Part shown: one piece after another, positions 18,502 to 24,821 of the stretch
How positions within the stretch are numbered: the stretch's first letter is position 1
How the letters are laid out: each line of letters opens with the position of its first letter
Notes under the pieces: generated by a model
Told to the model about the DNA's origin: nothing
What the model saw: the letters and a program-made list of their open reading frames with translations, nothing else
Database searches by the model: none
Program-made: the position numbers and the translations under genes
Origin: Butyrivibrio sp. CB08
GTDB lineage: Bacteria > Bacillota > Clostridia > Lachnospirales > Lachnospiraceae
Assembly: GCF_003625485.1 (NCBI RefSeq)
Contig: NZ_RAIR01000002.1
Coordinates: 372,001-436,000 of the forward strand
Length of the DNA: 64,000 nt
Direction: 5' to 3'

Positions 18502-19053
18502 TCAGCTTGCAACCGTAAGCTGCTCCAGGCTCTTTCCGTTCTTGTGGGCCCTGTTATATATTTCAGTGCATTTCCTGTACTGAGCAAATGTCTTAAGGGC
18601 AGAGGCCGTATCTCCATATACCTTCCAAAAGCCTGTGTACTTAACCCCTTCTTCAGGACTCTTCATAAATCCCAGCACATCTGTAACAGGGTATCCCAGG
18701 AAAAGACCTATCTCGTGGGGGAACTTTGGATCCTGACAAAGATGCCTTGTAAGCTCCGCCACGCACCTGTCTGCATTGGTGTAGGTATATCCCTTCTCCT
18801 TGAGGATCCTGCAGACCTCCTCGTTTCCAAAATCTCTTTTTAAAAAGGCTGGTCTGTAAAGATAAACAAGCATCCTGCCCCTTGAGAATCTTACCGGTAT
18901 CATACGGATTCCCTTGGGTGCCAATCTCTTGTTGAATCCTCTGACTTCCCTGTTGAATTCTTCCTTATCATCGCATTCCACAGTAAAAAGATTTCCTGTT
19001 TTGAGCCCCGCCAGAGTTGGCGAGCATAGACTGATCAGTAATTGATCCCCCAT
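18502..19053 (-). CDS. DUF3793 family protein
   Basis: 183 residues matching the DUF3793 pattern: SPTLAGLKTGNLF, a Cys in TVECDDKEEF, VYLYRP, then HEIGLFLGYPVTDVLGFM. The family is common in Clostridia next to flavodoxin and iron-uptake genes; its activity is unknown. Here it is divergent from a flavodoxin, and the shared promoter region carries two GTTAGC-type boxes, so it is very likely iron-regulated. Confidence 0.8.
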   Translation of the reverse strand: MGDQLLISLCSPTLAGLKTGNLFTVECDDKEEFNREVRGFNKRLAPKGIRMIPVRFSRGRMLVYLYRPAFLKRDFGNEEVCRILKEKGYTYTNADRCVAELTRHLCQDPKFPHEIGLFLGYPVTDVLGFMKSPEEGVKYTGFWKVYGDTASALKTFAQYRKCTEIYNRAHKNGKSLEQLTVAS

Positions 19054-19075
19054 TTTTGAAGTTTTCCTCCATGTG

Positions 19076-19144
19076 GTTAGTGTGCGCTAACTCGATAATT
19101 CTTATCATCTGTTAGTCTTGATTACTATGTTAGCATGTGCTAAC
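19076..19144. promoter_or_regulatory. Two DtxR-type boxes between DUF3793 and flavodoxin
   Basis: GTTAGTGTGCGCTAAC (19076-19091) and GTTAGCATGTGCTAAC (19129-19144) are 16-bp palindromes of the same kind as those at feoA, the Fur-like gene and the DtxR gene. A half-site GTTAG lies between them at 19111. Confidence 0.75.
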
Positions 19145-19210
19145 TTCTTTTTCAAGAGTATATCTACAAATTTCACATGACTTTCAATGCTCAGAAAGGA
19201 TGAGATAAGT

Positions 19211-19642
19211 ATGAATAAAGTAAAGGTTGTATTCTGGAGCGGAACAGGAAACACAGAGGCTATGGCAAACGCTGTAGCATCCGGAATTAAGAGCGCAGGC
19301 GGCGAAGCTGAGCTTATCCCCTTCGAGACAGTCAGTGTATCCGATGTTTCAGGAGATTCAGTAATTGCATTTGGATGTCCTGCCATGGGAGCAGAAGTTT
19401 TAGAGGAAGGTTCCGTAGAGCCATTCATGATGGACTACGAGAACAAGTGCAGTGGCAAGAAGATCGCCCTGTTTGGTTCCTACGGCTGGGGAGACGGCCA
19501 GTGGATGAGAGACTGGCAGGACAGACTCACCGCCGGTGGCGCAACTATCCTTGGCGGCGAAGGCGTTATCGCCAACAACGCACCAGATGACGATGTCATC
19601 TCAAAGTGCGAAGATCTGGGAAGAGCCCTTGCCCAGGCATAA
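19211..19642 (+). CDS. Flavodoxin
   Basis: 143 residues. The FMN phosphate loop is WSGTGNTEAMA near the N-terminus; FGCPAMGAE and FGSYGWGDGQWM are the two loops flanking the isoalloxazine ring. It is a short-chain flavodoxin that can replace ferredoxin as an electron carrier when iron is scarce, consistent with the DtxR-type boxes upstream. Start 19211 follows an AAAGGATGAG stretch; an in-frame ATG at 19187 has no ribosome site. Confidence 0.93.
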   Translation: MNKVKVVFWSGTGNTEAMANAVASGIKSAGGEAELIPFETVSVSDVSGDSVIAFGCPAMGAEVLEEGSVEPFMMDYENKCSGKKIALFGSYGWGDGQWMRDWQDRLTAGGATILGGEGVIANNAPDDDVISKCEDLGRALAQA

Positions 19643-19682
19643 ATAACAGTCAAGTCATTTTATTGACCACTACTTGAATTTT

Positions 19683-19824
19683 AACGACCCTCGGAAATCG
19701 ATCCAGTGGCTTTCACGGCATATCCTCACAGGTGCTCTGTATAGATAGACCTATATATGACGGCCTATCGCACCTGTTGCGGTATTCCATGATCCACTTG
19801 ACCGATTTTCAAGGGTCGTTTTTT
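19683..19824 (+). terminator. Large branched hairpin ending in a T tract after flavodoxin
   Basis: The closing stem AACGACCCT (19683-19691) / AGGGTCGTT (19812-19820) is followed by TTTTT. Inside, GAAATCG..AGTGG pairs imperfectly with CCACTTGACCGATTT, and ACAGGTGC (19728-19735) with GCACCTGT (19770-19777). It can act as the flavodoxin terminator but is far larger than needed, so it may be a structured 3' UTR or small RNA. Confidence 0.5.
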
Positions 19825-20105
19825 GGTAATCAAGCGGGCAATAAATATCATTGGTGCCCATATAGTACTTGTGTTTGTATTGCCGTCCTGGACTTTGGGC
19901 CAAAACAGCCTATTTTCAAAAAGAAGTACCATTGAATTTACTTTATCTAGTCAATTGCCGCACGAAAAGCTGATTTCGTAGGCATTTTTTACAAGTTCCT
20001 CATGAATTCATTGCAAATGATGCAGTTCTCAATGGTACCCCTTTTTCAATAACACCCTTTTTGGCCCAAAATCAAATTATTCATAGCCCGCTTGATTACC
20101 AAAAA
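19820..20105. repeat. 286-bp nested inverted repeat (MITE-like or structured RNA)
   Basis: A perfect 20-bp terminal inverted repeat, TTTTTGGTAATCAAGCGGGC (19820-19839) and its complement (20086-20105), encloses further arms: TTTGGGCCAAAA (19894-19905) with TTTTGGCCCAAA (20059-20070), and GTACCATTGA (19926-19935) with TCAATGGTAC (20029-20038). A small hairpin with a T6 tail (about 19957-19990) is at the centre. No open reading frame is credible. With the preceding hairpin it fills the 540-base gene-free stretch between flavodoxin and the HMA-domain gene. No second copy was seen in this window. Confidence 0.6.
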
Positions 20106-20143
20106 TGCCCCCAAGCCTGCAGTCAAGCAGACCTGGGGGCATT
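20099..20143 (-). terminator. Terminator after the HMA-domain gene
   Basis: The 10-bp stem AATGCCCCCA / TGGGGGCATT is followed on the minus strand by TTTTTGG. The loop contains a second short stem (CCTGC/GCAGA region). Confidence 0.75.
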
Positions 20144-20179
20144 ATAATCTCAAGCGCGGACTATGAATATTACTGATAC

Positions 20180-20545
20180 TTATTTCTCTATAACAGACAC
20201 AACTTTATAATCCAGCGCTTCTATAGCCTTAATGATCTCATCGTCATCAACATCCCTGTCGTACTCTACCACAGCTTGTTTCTTACGAAGATTAAGCCTG
20301 GCTGAAACGCCGTCTATTCTATTGATAGCTCTTTTAACGCGGTTTGTGCAGTTCTCGCAGTGCATTCCGTCAATTTTAAACACCTTGGTCTTAACCGCTG
20401 GTCCGGAGAGCTTCTTGTCAGGTTCCTTAACAGTAGAGGATCCACCTCCGCAACAGCTTCCCTGTCCCATAAGGTGCTTTACAGCTCCCTTTGTCGCCGC
20501 GGCGAATATCACAGCCAGAATTACAACTATGATCGCATTTGCCAT
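20180..20545 (-). CDS. Membrane-anchored HMA (heavy-metal-associated) domain protein
   Basis: 121 residues. An N-terminal TM helix (ANAIIVVILAVIFAAATKG) is followed by a Gly/Cys patch GQGSCCGGGSS resembling FeoB-associated Cys-rich proteins. An HMA fold with the metal-binding motif GMHCENC and the late segment AIEALDYKV completes the protein. It would bind a soft metal or Cu(I) at the inner membrane face. Its position after the Fur-like gene and feoB suggests a role in the same metal-uptake unit, perhaps as a chaperone for the transporter. Confidence 0.82.
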   Translation of the reverse strand: MANAIIVVILAVIFAAATKGAVKHLMGQGSCCGGGSSTVKEPDKKLSGPAVKTKVFKIDGMHCENCTNRVKRAINRIDGVSARLNLRKKQAVVEYDRDVDDDEIIKAIEALDYKVVSVIEK

Positions 20546-20595
20546 ATCCTTAAATTCCTCACTAATTTTCTATATTTTAGGGCAGCATAAACTGT

Positions 20596-20829
20596 TCACC
20601 TAAGCTTAATTATGTCGATCCTGTCTACCACTCCAATGTCCTCCAGGACCTTGATCATTCGGTAGACTGTGGCTGTGCCTATTGAATCATCTTTCTTTTT
20701 TACATTGCAGCAGATATCCTTGCAGGATGATCCATCGTTCTCTGCAATAACGTCTGCTACCAGCCTTCTCTGTTTTGTTATGCGCATTCCGCTGTCTTTT
20801 AATGCTGTGATGATCTGTTCGTTGCTCAT
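20596..20829 (-). CDS. Truncated Fur-family protein (DNA-binding domain only)
   Basis: 77 residues matching only the N-terminal winged helix of Fur: SGMRITKQRRLVADVI, then SIGTATVYRMIKVLEDIGVV. It stops directly after the wing; the dimerisation and metal-binding C-terminal domain (about 60-70 residues) is missing. The SCKDICC segment adds three Cys. A clean stop and a GTTAGC-type box at 20842-20857 in front of it suggest a real short protein rather than random decay. It could act as a mini-regulator or interfere with a full Fur. Confidence 0.75.
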   Translation of the reverse strand: MSNEQIITALKDSGMRITKQRRLVADVIAENDGSSCKDICCNVKKKDDSIGTATVYRMIKVLEDIGVVDRIDIIKLR

Positions 20830-20841
20830 AATCTTTTCTCC

Positions 20842-20857
20842 GTTAGTCTACGCTAAC
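20842..20857. promoter_or_regulatory. DtxR-type box in front of the Fur-like gene
   Basis: GTTAGTCTACGCTAAC keeps both GTTAG/CTAAC half-sites, 13 bases upstream of the start codon. Confidence 0.65.
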
Positions 20858-20868
20858 CACATGCTAAT

Positions 20869-20899
20869 AATAAAGCCCGCTGTTTGGACGGGCTTTATT
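20869..20899. terminator. Terminator after the feo operon
   Basis: An 11-bp stem AATAAAGCCCG / CGGGCTTTATT with a 9-base loop lies just behind the small FeoB-associated gene; on the minus strand TTATTATT follows. Confidence 0.7.
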
Positions 20900-20902
20900 A
20901 CA

Positions 20903-21055
20903 TCATTTCTTTTTACATGAACAGGTTGCCTTATGGCAGGCACCTGCTGATGGACATCCGATGCAGTGTACACCCTTTTTCTTCTGGGTGTATATGTATC
21001 TGATCGCAAGTCCAAGGATTATTCCGATAATTACAATTGCAATAAAATCTGCCAT
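20903..21055 (-). CDS. FeoB-associated Cys-rich membrane peptide
   Basis: A 50-residue gene: one TM helix (ADFIAIVIIGIILGLAIRYIY), a Lys patch, then five Cys in HCIGCPSAGACHKATCSC. This is the pattern of the FeoB-associated Cys-rich membrane protein family (PF12669), which in other organisms follows feoB and is thought to assist ferrous iron transport. It starts 27 bases after the feoB stop codon. Confidence 0.85.
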   Translation of the reverse strand: MADFIAIVIIGIILGLAIRYIYTQKKKGVHCIGCPSAGACHKATCSCKKK

Positions 21056-21082
21056 ATACTAACACTTTCTAATAACTACAGA

Positions 21083-23074
21083 TCAGTCGAGCTTGTACTC
21101 CAAAGCCATCTCTTTCTGGTTTCTCTGGATCAAGTATACAATAACTACTGCAAAAACAACAATTGCGATAAGTCCGCCTACAAAACCTGCTCCAAGAGAG
21201 CCTGTTGTAATAAGAGTTCCGATCTGATAAACAAGGAATCCAACGGTAAAGCCTGTTGCAAGCTGAAGTCCGATGGCACCCCACAGCCACTTAGCTGACT
21301 TCATCTCGGAGTTCATAGCTCCAAGAGCTGCAAAGCAAGGTGGTGTGTAGAGGTTGAACATAAGATATGCAAGGGCTGCAACCTTGGTGATTCCCATAAC
21401 TGCTGCTACTGCATTTCCTTCACCAATGAGTTCAAGCTCCTCTGTATCGATGAGGTTAGAGATAGCAAATACTGTTGCGATGGTTCCAACAACGTTCTCT
21501 TTTGCGATAAATCCTGTGATAGCTGCTGCAGCAAGCTGCCAGCTGATAACGCCAACTACTGGGATCAGGAGATATGCAAATGGTCCTGCAACGCCCGCTA
21601 GGATTGATGTACTCTCCATGCCCTCTTCAACTGGCTGGAAGCCAAAGTCGAAGGTCTGCATGATCTGAACTACAGTGTTACATACAAGAATAACTGTTCC
21701 TGCCTTAACGATGTATGCCTTACCTCTTTCAAGCATTGACTTGAGAGCAAATGAAAGGCTTGGAACCTTGTACTCAGGAAGCTCAATGATGAAGAAGCTC
21801 TTTCTGTACTTCATACCTGTGATAGCCTTGATAAGAAGTGCTCCAAGGAGAATCAGAAGAATACCACCCATGTAGCAGATGAAGCTTACCCATCTTGACT
21901 CTGGGAAGAATGCACCAGCGAAAAGAGCTATTACAGGAAGCTTGGCTCCACATGGCATGAAGGTTGCAAGCATGGCTGTTGCACGTCTCTCCCTCTCATT
22001 CCTGATAGTTCTGCAGGCCATGATAGCTGGGATTCCGCAACCTGTACCGATGATCATTGGGATAACTGACTTACCTGAAAGACCAACTCTCTTAAAGATA
22101 GGGTCAAGGACTACTGTTGCTCTTGCCATGTATCCACAATCCTCCAAAAGAGCGATGAGGAAGTACATAACCATAACCAGTGGAAGGAAACCAACAACGG
22201 CACCAACACCGCCGATTATTCCATCAACGAGAAGCGCATAGAGAAGAGGGTTGGCATCTGCCATTGCATCTCCAACCATTCCCTGGAAGGACTCGATCCA
22301 GCCTGCAAGAATATCAGCAAGCCATGTTCCTACTGTTGTCTGTGAGATATAGAATACAAGCCACATGATGGCTGCAAAGATAACAATACCAAGAACTGGA
22401 TGTGTAACTATGTTATCGATCGTATCGCCGAAATTCTTGTCCTTAGTAAATACCTTACGGTTCTCAACTTCGCTTACGATCTTATTTACAAACTCGAATC
22501 GCTTTCTATCAGCTGCCTCAACCTCAGCTTTGCTGGTAAGATCAATGTTGCCCTGAACATAAGGCTCTTTCTGACCCTTGCCCTCAAGCTCAGCAGCTGC
22601 CTTAACAACTTCCTTAAGGCCAGACTCTGATGTGGCTACAGTCTTGATAACAGGACAGCCAAGCTTCTCTGAAAGGAGCTTCTCATCAATGGAGTTACCC
22701 TTCTTGTCATTGGCATCGTTCTTGTTAAGAGCAACAACTACAGGCACCCCAAGTTCAAGGAGCTGTGTTGTGAAAAAGAGACTTCTGCTAAGATTAGTTG
22801 CATCGACAATATTGATGATTGCATCAGGATGCTCATTCTTAACATATCCGCTTGTGATGCTCTCCTCTGATGTGAATGGAGACATTGAATACGCTCCGGG
22901 AAGATCAACTGCGATCAGCTCCTTATCACCATCATAGTAGCTCTTTTTGATAGCACTCTCTTTCTTGTCAACTGTAACACCGGCCCAGTTACCGATCTTT
23001 TCAGAACGACCAGTTAAGGCATTGTACATGGTTGTTTTGCCGCTGTTGGGATTACCCGCCATAGCGATTCTCAT
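21083..23074 (-). CDS. feoB: Ferrous iron transporter B
   Basis: 663 residues. The N-terminal G domain has GNPNSGKTTMYNAL, a Thr-containing switch I, DLPGAYSMSP (G3) and NKND (G4). The membrane part carries the two Gate modules with conserved Cys: GTGCGIPAIMACRTI with FMPCGAKLPVIALF, and YTPPCFAALGAM. It imports Fe2+ across the cytoplasmic membrane. It is preceded by feoA and followed by the Cys-rich peptide. It is at the short end of the family, without an extended C-terminal helix. Confidence 0.95.
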   Translation of the reverse strand: MRIAMAGNPNSGKTTMYNALTGRSEKIGNWAGVTVDKKESAIKKSYYDGDKELIAVDLPGAYSMSPFTSEESITSGYVKNEHPDAIINIVDATNLSRSLFFTTQLLELGVPVVVALNKNDANDKKGNSIDEKLLSEKLGCPVIKTVATSESGLKEVVKAAAELEGKGQKEPYVQGNIDLTSKAEVEAADRKRFEFVNKIVSEVENRKVFTKDKNFGDTIDNIVTHPVLGIVIFAAIMWLVFYISQTTVGTWLADILAGWIESFQGMVGDAMADANPLLYALLVDGIIGGVGAVVGFLPLVMVMYFLIALLEDCGYMARATVVLDPIFKRVGLSGKSVIPMIIGTGCGIPAIMACRTIRNERERRATAMLATFMPCGAKLPVIALFAGAFFPESRWVSFICYMGGILLILLGALLIKAITGMKYRKSFFIIELPEYKVPSLSFALKSMLERGKAYIVKAGTVILVCNTVVQIMQTFDFGFQPVEEGMESTSILAGVAGPFAYLLIPVVGVISWQLAAAAITGFIAKENVVGTIATVFAISNLIDTEELELIGEGNAVAAVMGITKVAALAYLMFNLYTPPCFAALGAMNSEMKSAKWLWGAIGLQLATGFTVGFLVYQIGTLITTGSLGAGFVGGLIAIVVFAVVIVYLIQRNQKEMALEYKLD

Positions 23075-23134
23075 TTTCTTTTTCCTCCTAAATTGCTATA
23101 TCATTCAAAACACATTTAAATGTATCTTTGAAAC

Positions 23135-23356
23135 TTACTGAACCCTGATAGCACTGGCTAACTCAGGATCAATATTATATCTTGCGTCCTTGATAGCGAC
23201 TACCAGGTTTTTCTTCTTGTCTACAACTGTGATCTTCTCTCCACTATAGCAACCAAGGGAAAAAAGAAAGCTCTCCATCTCCTCATCGCCTCCAGTTGAG
23301 ACATTGTCGATTGTATATTCTGTACCAAGATTAGCTTCATTAAGTGACATAGACAT
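23135..23356 (-). CDS. feoA: Ferrous iron transport protein A
   Basis: 73-residue SH3-like FeoA domain: MSLNEANLGTEYTIDNVSTG, then FLFSLGCYSGEKITVV and a conserved late segment VVAIKDARYNIDPELASAI. It is a cytosolic partner of FeoB. AGGAGG lies 6 bases before the ATG at 23356. It heads the feo operon behind a promoter with tandem DtxR-type boxes. Confidence 0.93.
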   Translation of the reverse strand: MSMSLNEANLGTEYTIDNVSTGGDEEMESFLFSLGCYSGEKITVVDKKKNLVVAIKDARYNIDPELASAIRVQ

Positions 23357-23382
23357 TTTTTCCTCCTATTTGTTCAAATGAC

Positions 23383-23457
23383 GTTAGCACTGTGTAACAT
23401 GTGTTATCATGTGCTAACTTCAATTCATAGAATAGTCTTGTCAAGAATAATTGTCAA
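23383..23457 (-). promoter_or_regulatory. feoAB promoter with tandem DtxR-type boxes
   Basis: On the minus strand TTGACA (23457-23452) and TATTCT (23434-23429) are 17 bases apart. Downstream of the -10 are two boxes, GTTATCATGTGCTAAC (23403-23418) and GTTAGCACTGTGTAAC (23383-23398), spaced 20 bases or two helical turns. A repressor bound there would block transcription start or elongation. Confidence 0.75.
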
Positions 23458-23528
23458 TAAGTAATTTTAAAAAACCTTAGACTATTTCTGGTTTTATGCA
23501 ATTGATTAATCAGATCTTTCTGCAATGG

Positions 23529-23557
23529 AAATGCCGCATTGGCAAGATGCGGCATTT
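23529..23557. terminator. Orphan hairpin between feoA and the DtxR gene
   Basis: An 11-bp stem AAATGCCGCAT / ATGCGGCATTT with a 7-base loop lies between two divergent genes, where no terminator is expected. A ribosome-site-like TAGGAG and a six-codon frame (ATG at 23575) follow. It may be the remains of a lost gene. The rest of this 370-base gap holds the boxes described separately. Confidence 0.4.
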
Positions 23558-23594
23558 TAGGTAGGAGATTTCTTATGACTTGGCTTGTCATTTG

Positions 23595-23635
23595 ATTAGC
23601 TTTCGCTAACAAAATGAATGTTAGCATATGCTAAC
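23595..23635. promoter_or_regulatory. Two DtxR-type boxes upstream of the regulator gene
   Basis: ATTAGCTTTCGCTAAC (23595-23610) and the perfect palindrome GTTAGCATATGCTAAC (23620-23635) are 25 bases apart and about 90 bases upstream of the regulator start. They indicate autoregulation. A weak TTGTTT/TATGCT pair follows nearer the gene. Confidence 0.72.
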
Positions 23636-23727
23636 TTCTTTGTCAACACTTTTAATTACATTTGTTTTTCATCAATGGTTATAGTATGCTTAATTATAGA
23701 AAAAAGCTTATGAAAGGCGGCTAAGTT

Positions 23728-24105
23728 ATGGCACTTCAAGAATCTGGAGAGATGTATCTGGAAACAATTTATGTTCTTTCACAGGACCATACCAACGTTC
23801 GTGCAGTGGATATAGGCGAGGAGCTTGGATATTCAAGGCCTTCTGTTAGTCGTGCCATGCATGTGCTTAAGGATGAGGGACTGGTTAAGACCGACGAATA
23901 TGGTTTTGTAGTGCTAACTGAAGCAGGCAGAGTTCTTGCCAAGCGCATCTACGAGCGTCATACAGTTCTGACTGAGGCTTTTCGTTATATTGGAGTTGAT
24001 GAGAAGATCGCTTCTGAGGATGCATGCCGCGTGGAGCACTACATCAGCGATGAGACCTTTGATGCCATTAAGGCTTTCATGGCAACCAAGAAGAAAAAGA
24101 AATAA
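23728..24105 (+). CDS. DtxR/MntR-family metal-dependent regulator
   Basis: 125 residues: winged helix-turn-helix (GEMYLETIYVLSQ, then VRAVDIGEELGYSRPSVSRAM) and the metal-binding dimerisation domain with H in ERHTVL and ACRVEHYIS, the C/E/H ligand set of iron-type DtxR proteins. It lacks the C-terminal SH3 domain, as MntR-type short members do. The Cys ligand (rather than Met) leans toward iron over manganese, by analogy. The repeated GTTAGC boxes at the surrounding iron genes are its likely targets. It ends in a poly-Lys tail. Confidence 0.88.
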   Translation: MALQESGEMYLETIYVLSQDHTNVRAVDIGEELGYSRPSVSRAMHVLKDEGLVKTDEYGFVVLTEAGRVLAKRIYERHTVLTEAFRYIGVDEKIASEDACRVEHYISDETFDAIKAFMATKKKKK

Positions 24106-24123
24106 TAAGATTGCGCAGATAAC

Positions 24124-24166
24124 AATAGAGATGCCAGGGGCAAATTGCCCAGGCATCTCTATTTTT
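24124..24166 (+). terminator. Terminator of the DtxR-family gene
   Basis: The stem AATAGAGATGCC / GGCATCTCTATT, with an inner GGGCA/TGCCC stem, is followed by TTTTTG. Confidence 0.9.
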
Positions 24167-24229
24167 GTGTCTTTATAAAATTCAGCGAGAAAACCCCTTC
24201 CGATGAAGTTGGTTGTGGGATGAATCGCC

Positions 24230-24258
24230 TTTACGCGAACAACTGTTCGTGATAGAAT
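24230..24258 (+). promoter_or_regulatory. Promoter with a LexA-like box inside the mini-element
   Basis: TTTACG (24230-24235) and an extended -10 TG-A-TAGAAT (24250-24258) are 17 bases apart. The spacer holds CGAAC-AACT-GTTCG (24236-24249), which fits the Gram-positive LexA/DinR box CGAAC-N4-GTTCG. This suggests SOS-controlled or at least repressible transcription of the RNA downstream. Confidence 0.5.
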
Positions 24259-24261
24259 AAA

Positions 24262-24493
24262 CATATCGGAACCTTGAAAACTGTATATATAGGGTTGTAC
24301 CACGAATCTAACAAACCAAGAACCTGTGGTGCATAAAATATACAAGGTGTTAGTTCCCACGCGCCATAAGCGCATCAAACAACATTTTCAAGTATGCCGA
24401 AGGGCTTTGCCTGACGGAGTAGTGGCACAGTGAACGTGCCTTACTATACCACAAGGTATTGTTGAAACCATTTCCGATGTCATCGGTCATGGT
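24262..24493 (+). ncRNA. Structured noncoding RNA candidate
   Basis: No reading frame fits, but long-range pairing is clear. ACCTTG and GTATAT near 24270-24290 pair with ATATAC and CAAGGT near 24340. ACCAC pairs with GTGGT (24299-24330). GGCAC-N7-GTGCC lies at 24424-24440, ATACC-ACAA-GGTAT at 24446-24459, and the final hairpin at 24467-24493. The position behind an element-internal promoter resembles omega/HEARO-type RNAs of IS605-related elements. Family membership could not be checked. Confidence 0.4.
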
Positions 24494-24496
24494 AGT

Positions 24497-24760
24497 TCAT
24501 TTATCCATCTTTTCAAGAGCTTTTTTAAGAACTTCATTTCCCTGCTCATAGAAGCGCACAGCCTCCATTGTCAGATCATAAGCTTCAGTGTTTCCACTCT
24601 CTTTTACATGCTCTGCAAGATGCTCAAGCTCATGAGTATGGTCTGCGTTGTGCGTAACCATGTAGTTCATAAGAGCGTGCAGCTTCTCAGCAGGTGTTCC
24701 ACCCTCGTGATCGTGGTGGTGATGCTCGTGTTCATGATGATGCTCGTGATCGTGTCCCAT
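24497..24760 (-). CDS. Small His-rich protein, putative metal binder
   Basis: 87 residues. The first 19 are almost only His, Glu and Asp (MGHDHEHHHEHEHHHHDHEG). The remainder is an alpha-helical segment with spaced His: LHALMNYMVTHNADHTHELEHLAEHVKESG. No membrane helix or signal peptide is present, so it is likely cytosolic. The His-rich head resembles metal-storage or metallochaperone tails (compare the CobW insert at 2.8-3.0 kb). It is next to the iron island, but no DtxR-type box precedes it. I do not recognise a named family. Confidence 0.7.
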   Translation of the reverse strand: MGHDHEHHHEHEHHHHDHEGGTPAEKLHALMNYMVTHNADHTHELEHLAEHVKESGNTEAYDLTMEAVRFYEQGNEVLKKALEKMDK

Positions 24761-24778
24761 AATTAATCCCCCAATTGA

Positions 24779-24805
24779 TTAAAATTATCATAACATCATG
24801 ATAAT
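24779..24805 (-). terminator. Terminator after the PAP2-fusion gene
   Basis: An 8-bp stem ATTATCAT / ATGATAAT with a 6-base loop is followed by TTTTAATC on the minus strand. It is AT-rich and weaker than the others. Confidence 0.5.
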
Positions 24806-24821
24806 CCTAATCTATGGGTCA

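Larger units (their letters stand above)
24185..24493 (+). mobile_element. IS200/IS605-like mini-element without transposase (candidate)
   Basis: The left end, read on the minus strand from 24229 to 24185, runs GGCGATTCATCCC, an imperfect hairpin, then GGGGTTTTCTCGC. This is the usual layout of IS605/tnpB element ends in Clostridia as I know it. The right end is a hairpin ACCAT..CCGAT-GTC-ATCGG..ATGGT (24467-24493). Between them lie a promoter and a structured RNA but no tnpA, tnpB or iscB. It would be a non-autonomous element moved in trans. Boundaries are approximate, and the call rests on recalled end patterns. It fills the gene-free gap after the DtxR gene. Confidence 0.45.

Noticed and set aside
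19732-19935. 67-codon frame between flavodoxin and the HMA gene
   Set aside because: It lies wholly within strong inverted repeats and lacks a ribosome site.
23914-24378. 154-codon minus-strand frame across the DtxR gene end and the mini-element
   Set aside because: It runs antisense through the regulator and its terminator; composition is not coding-like.
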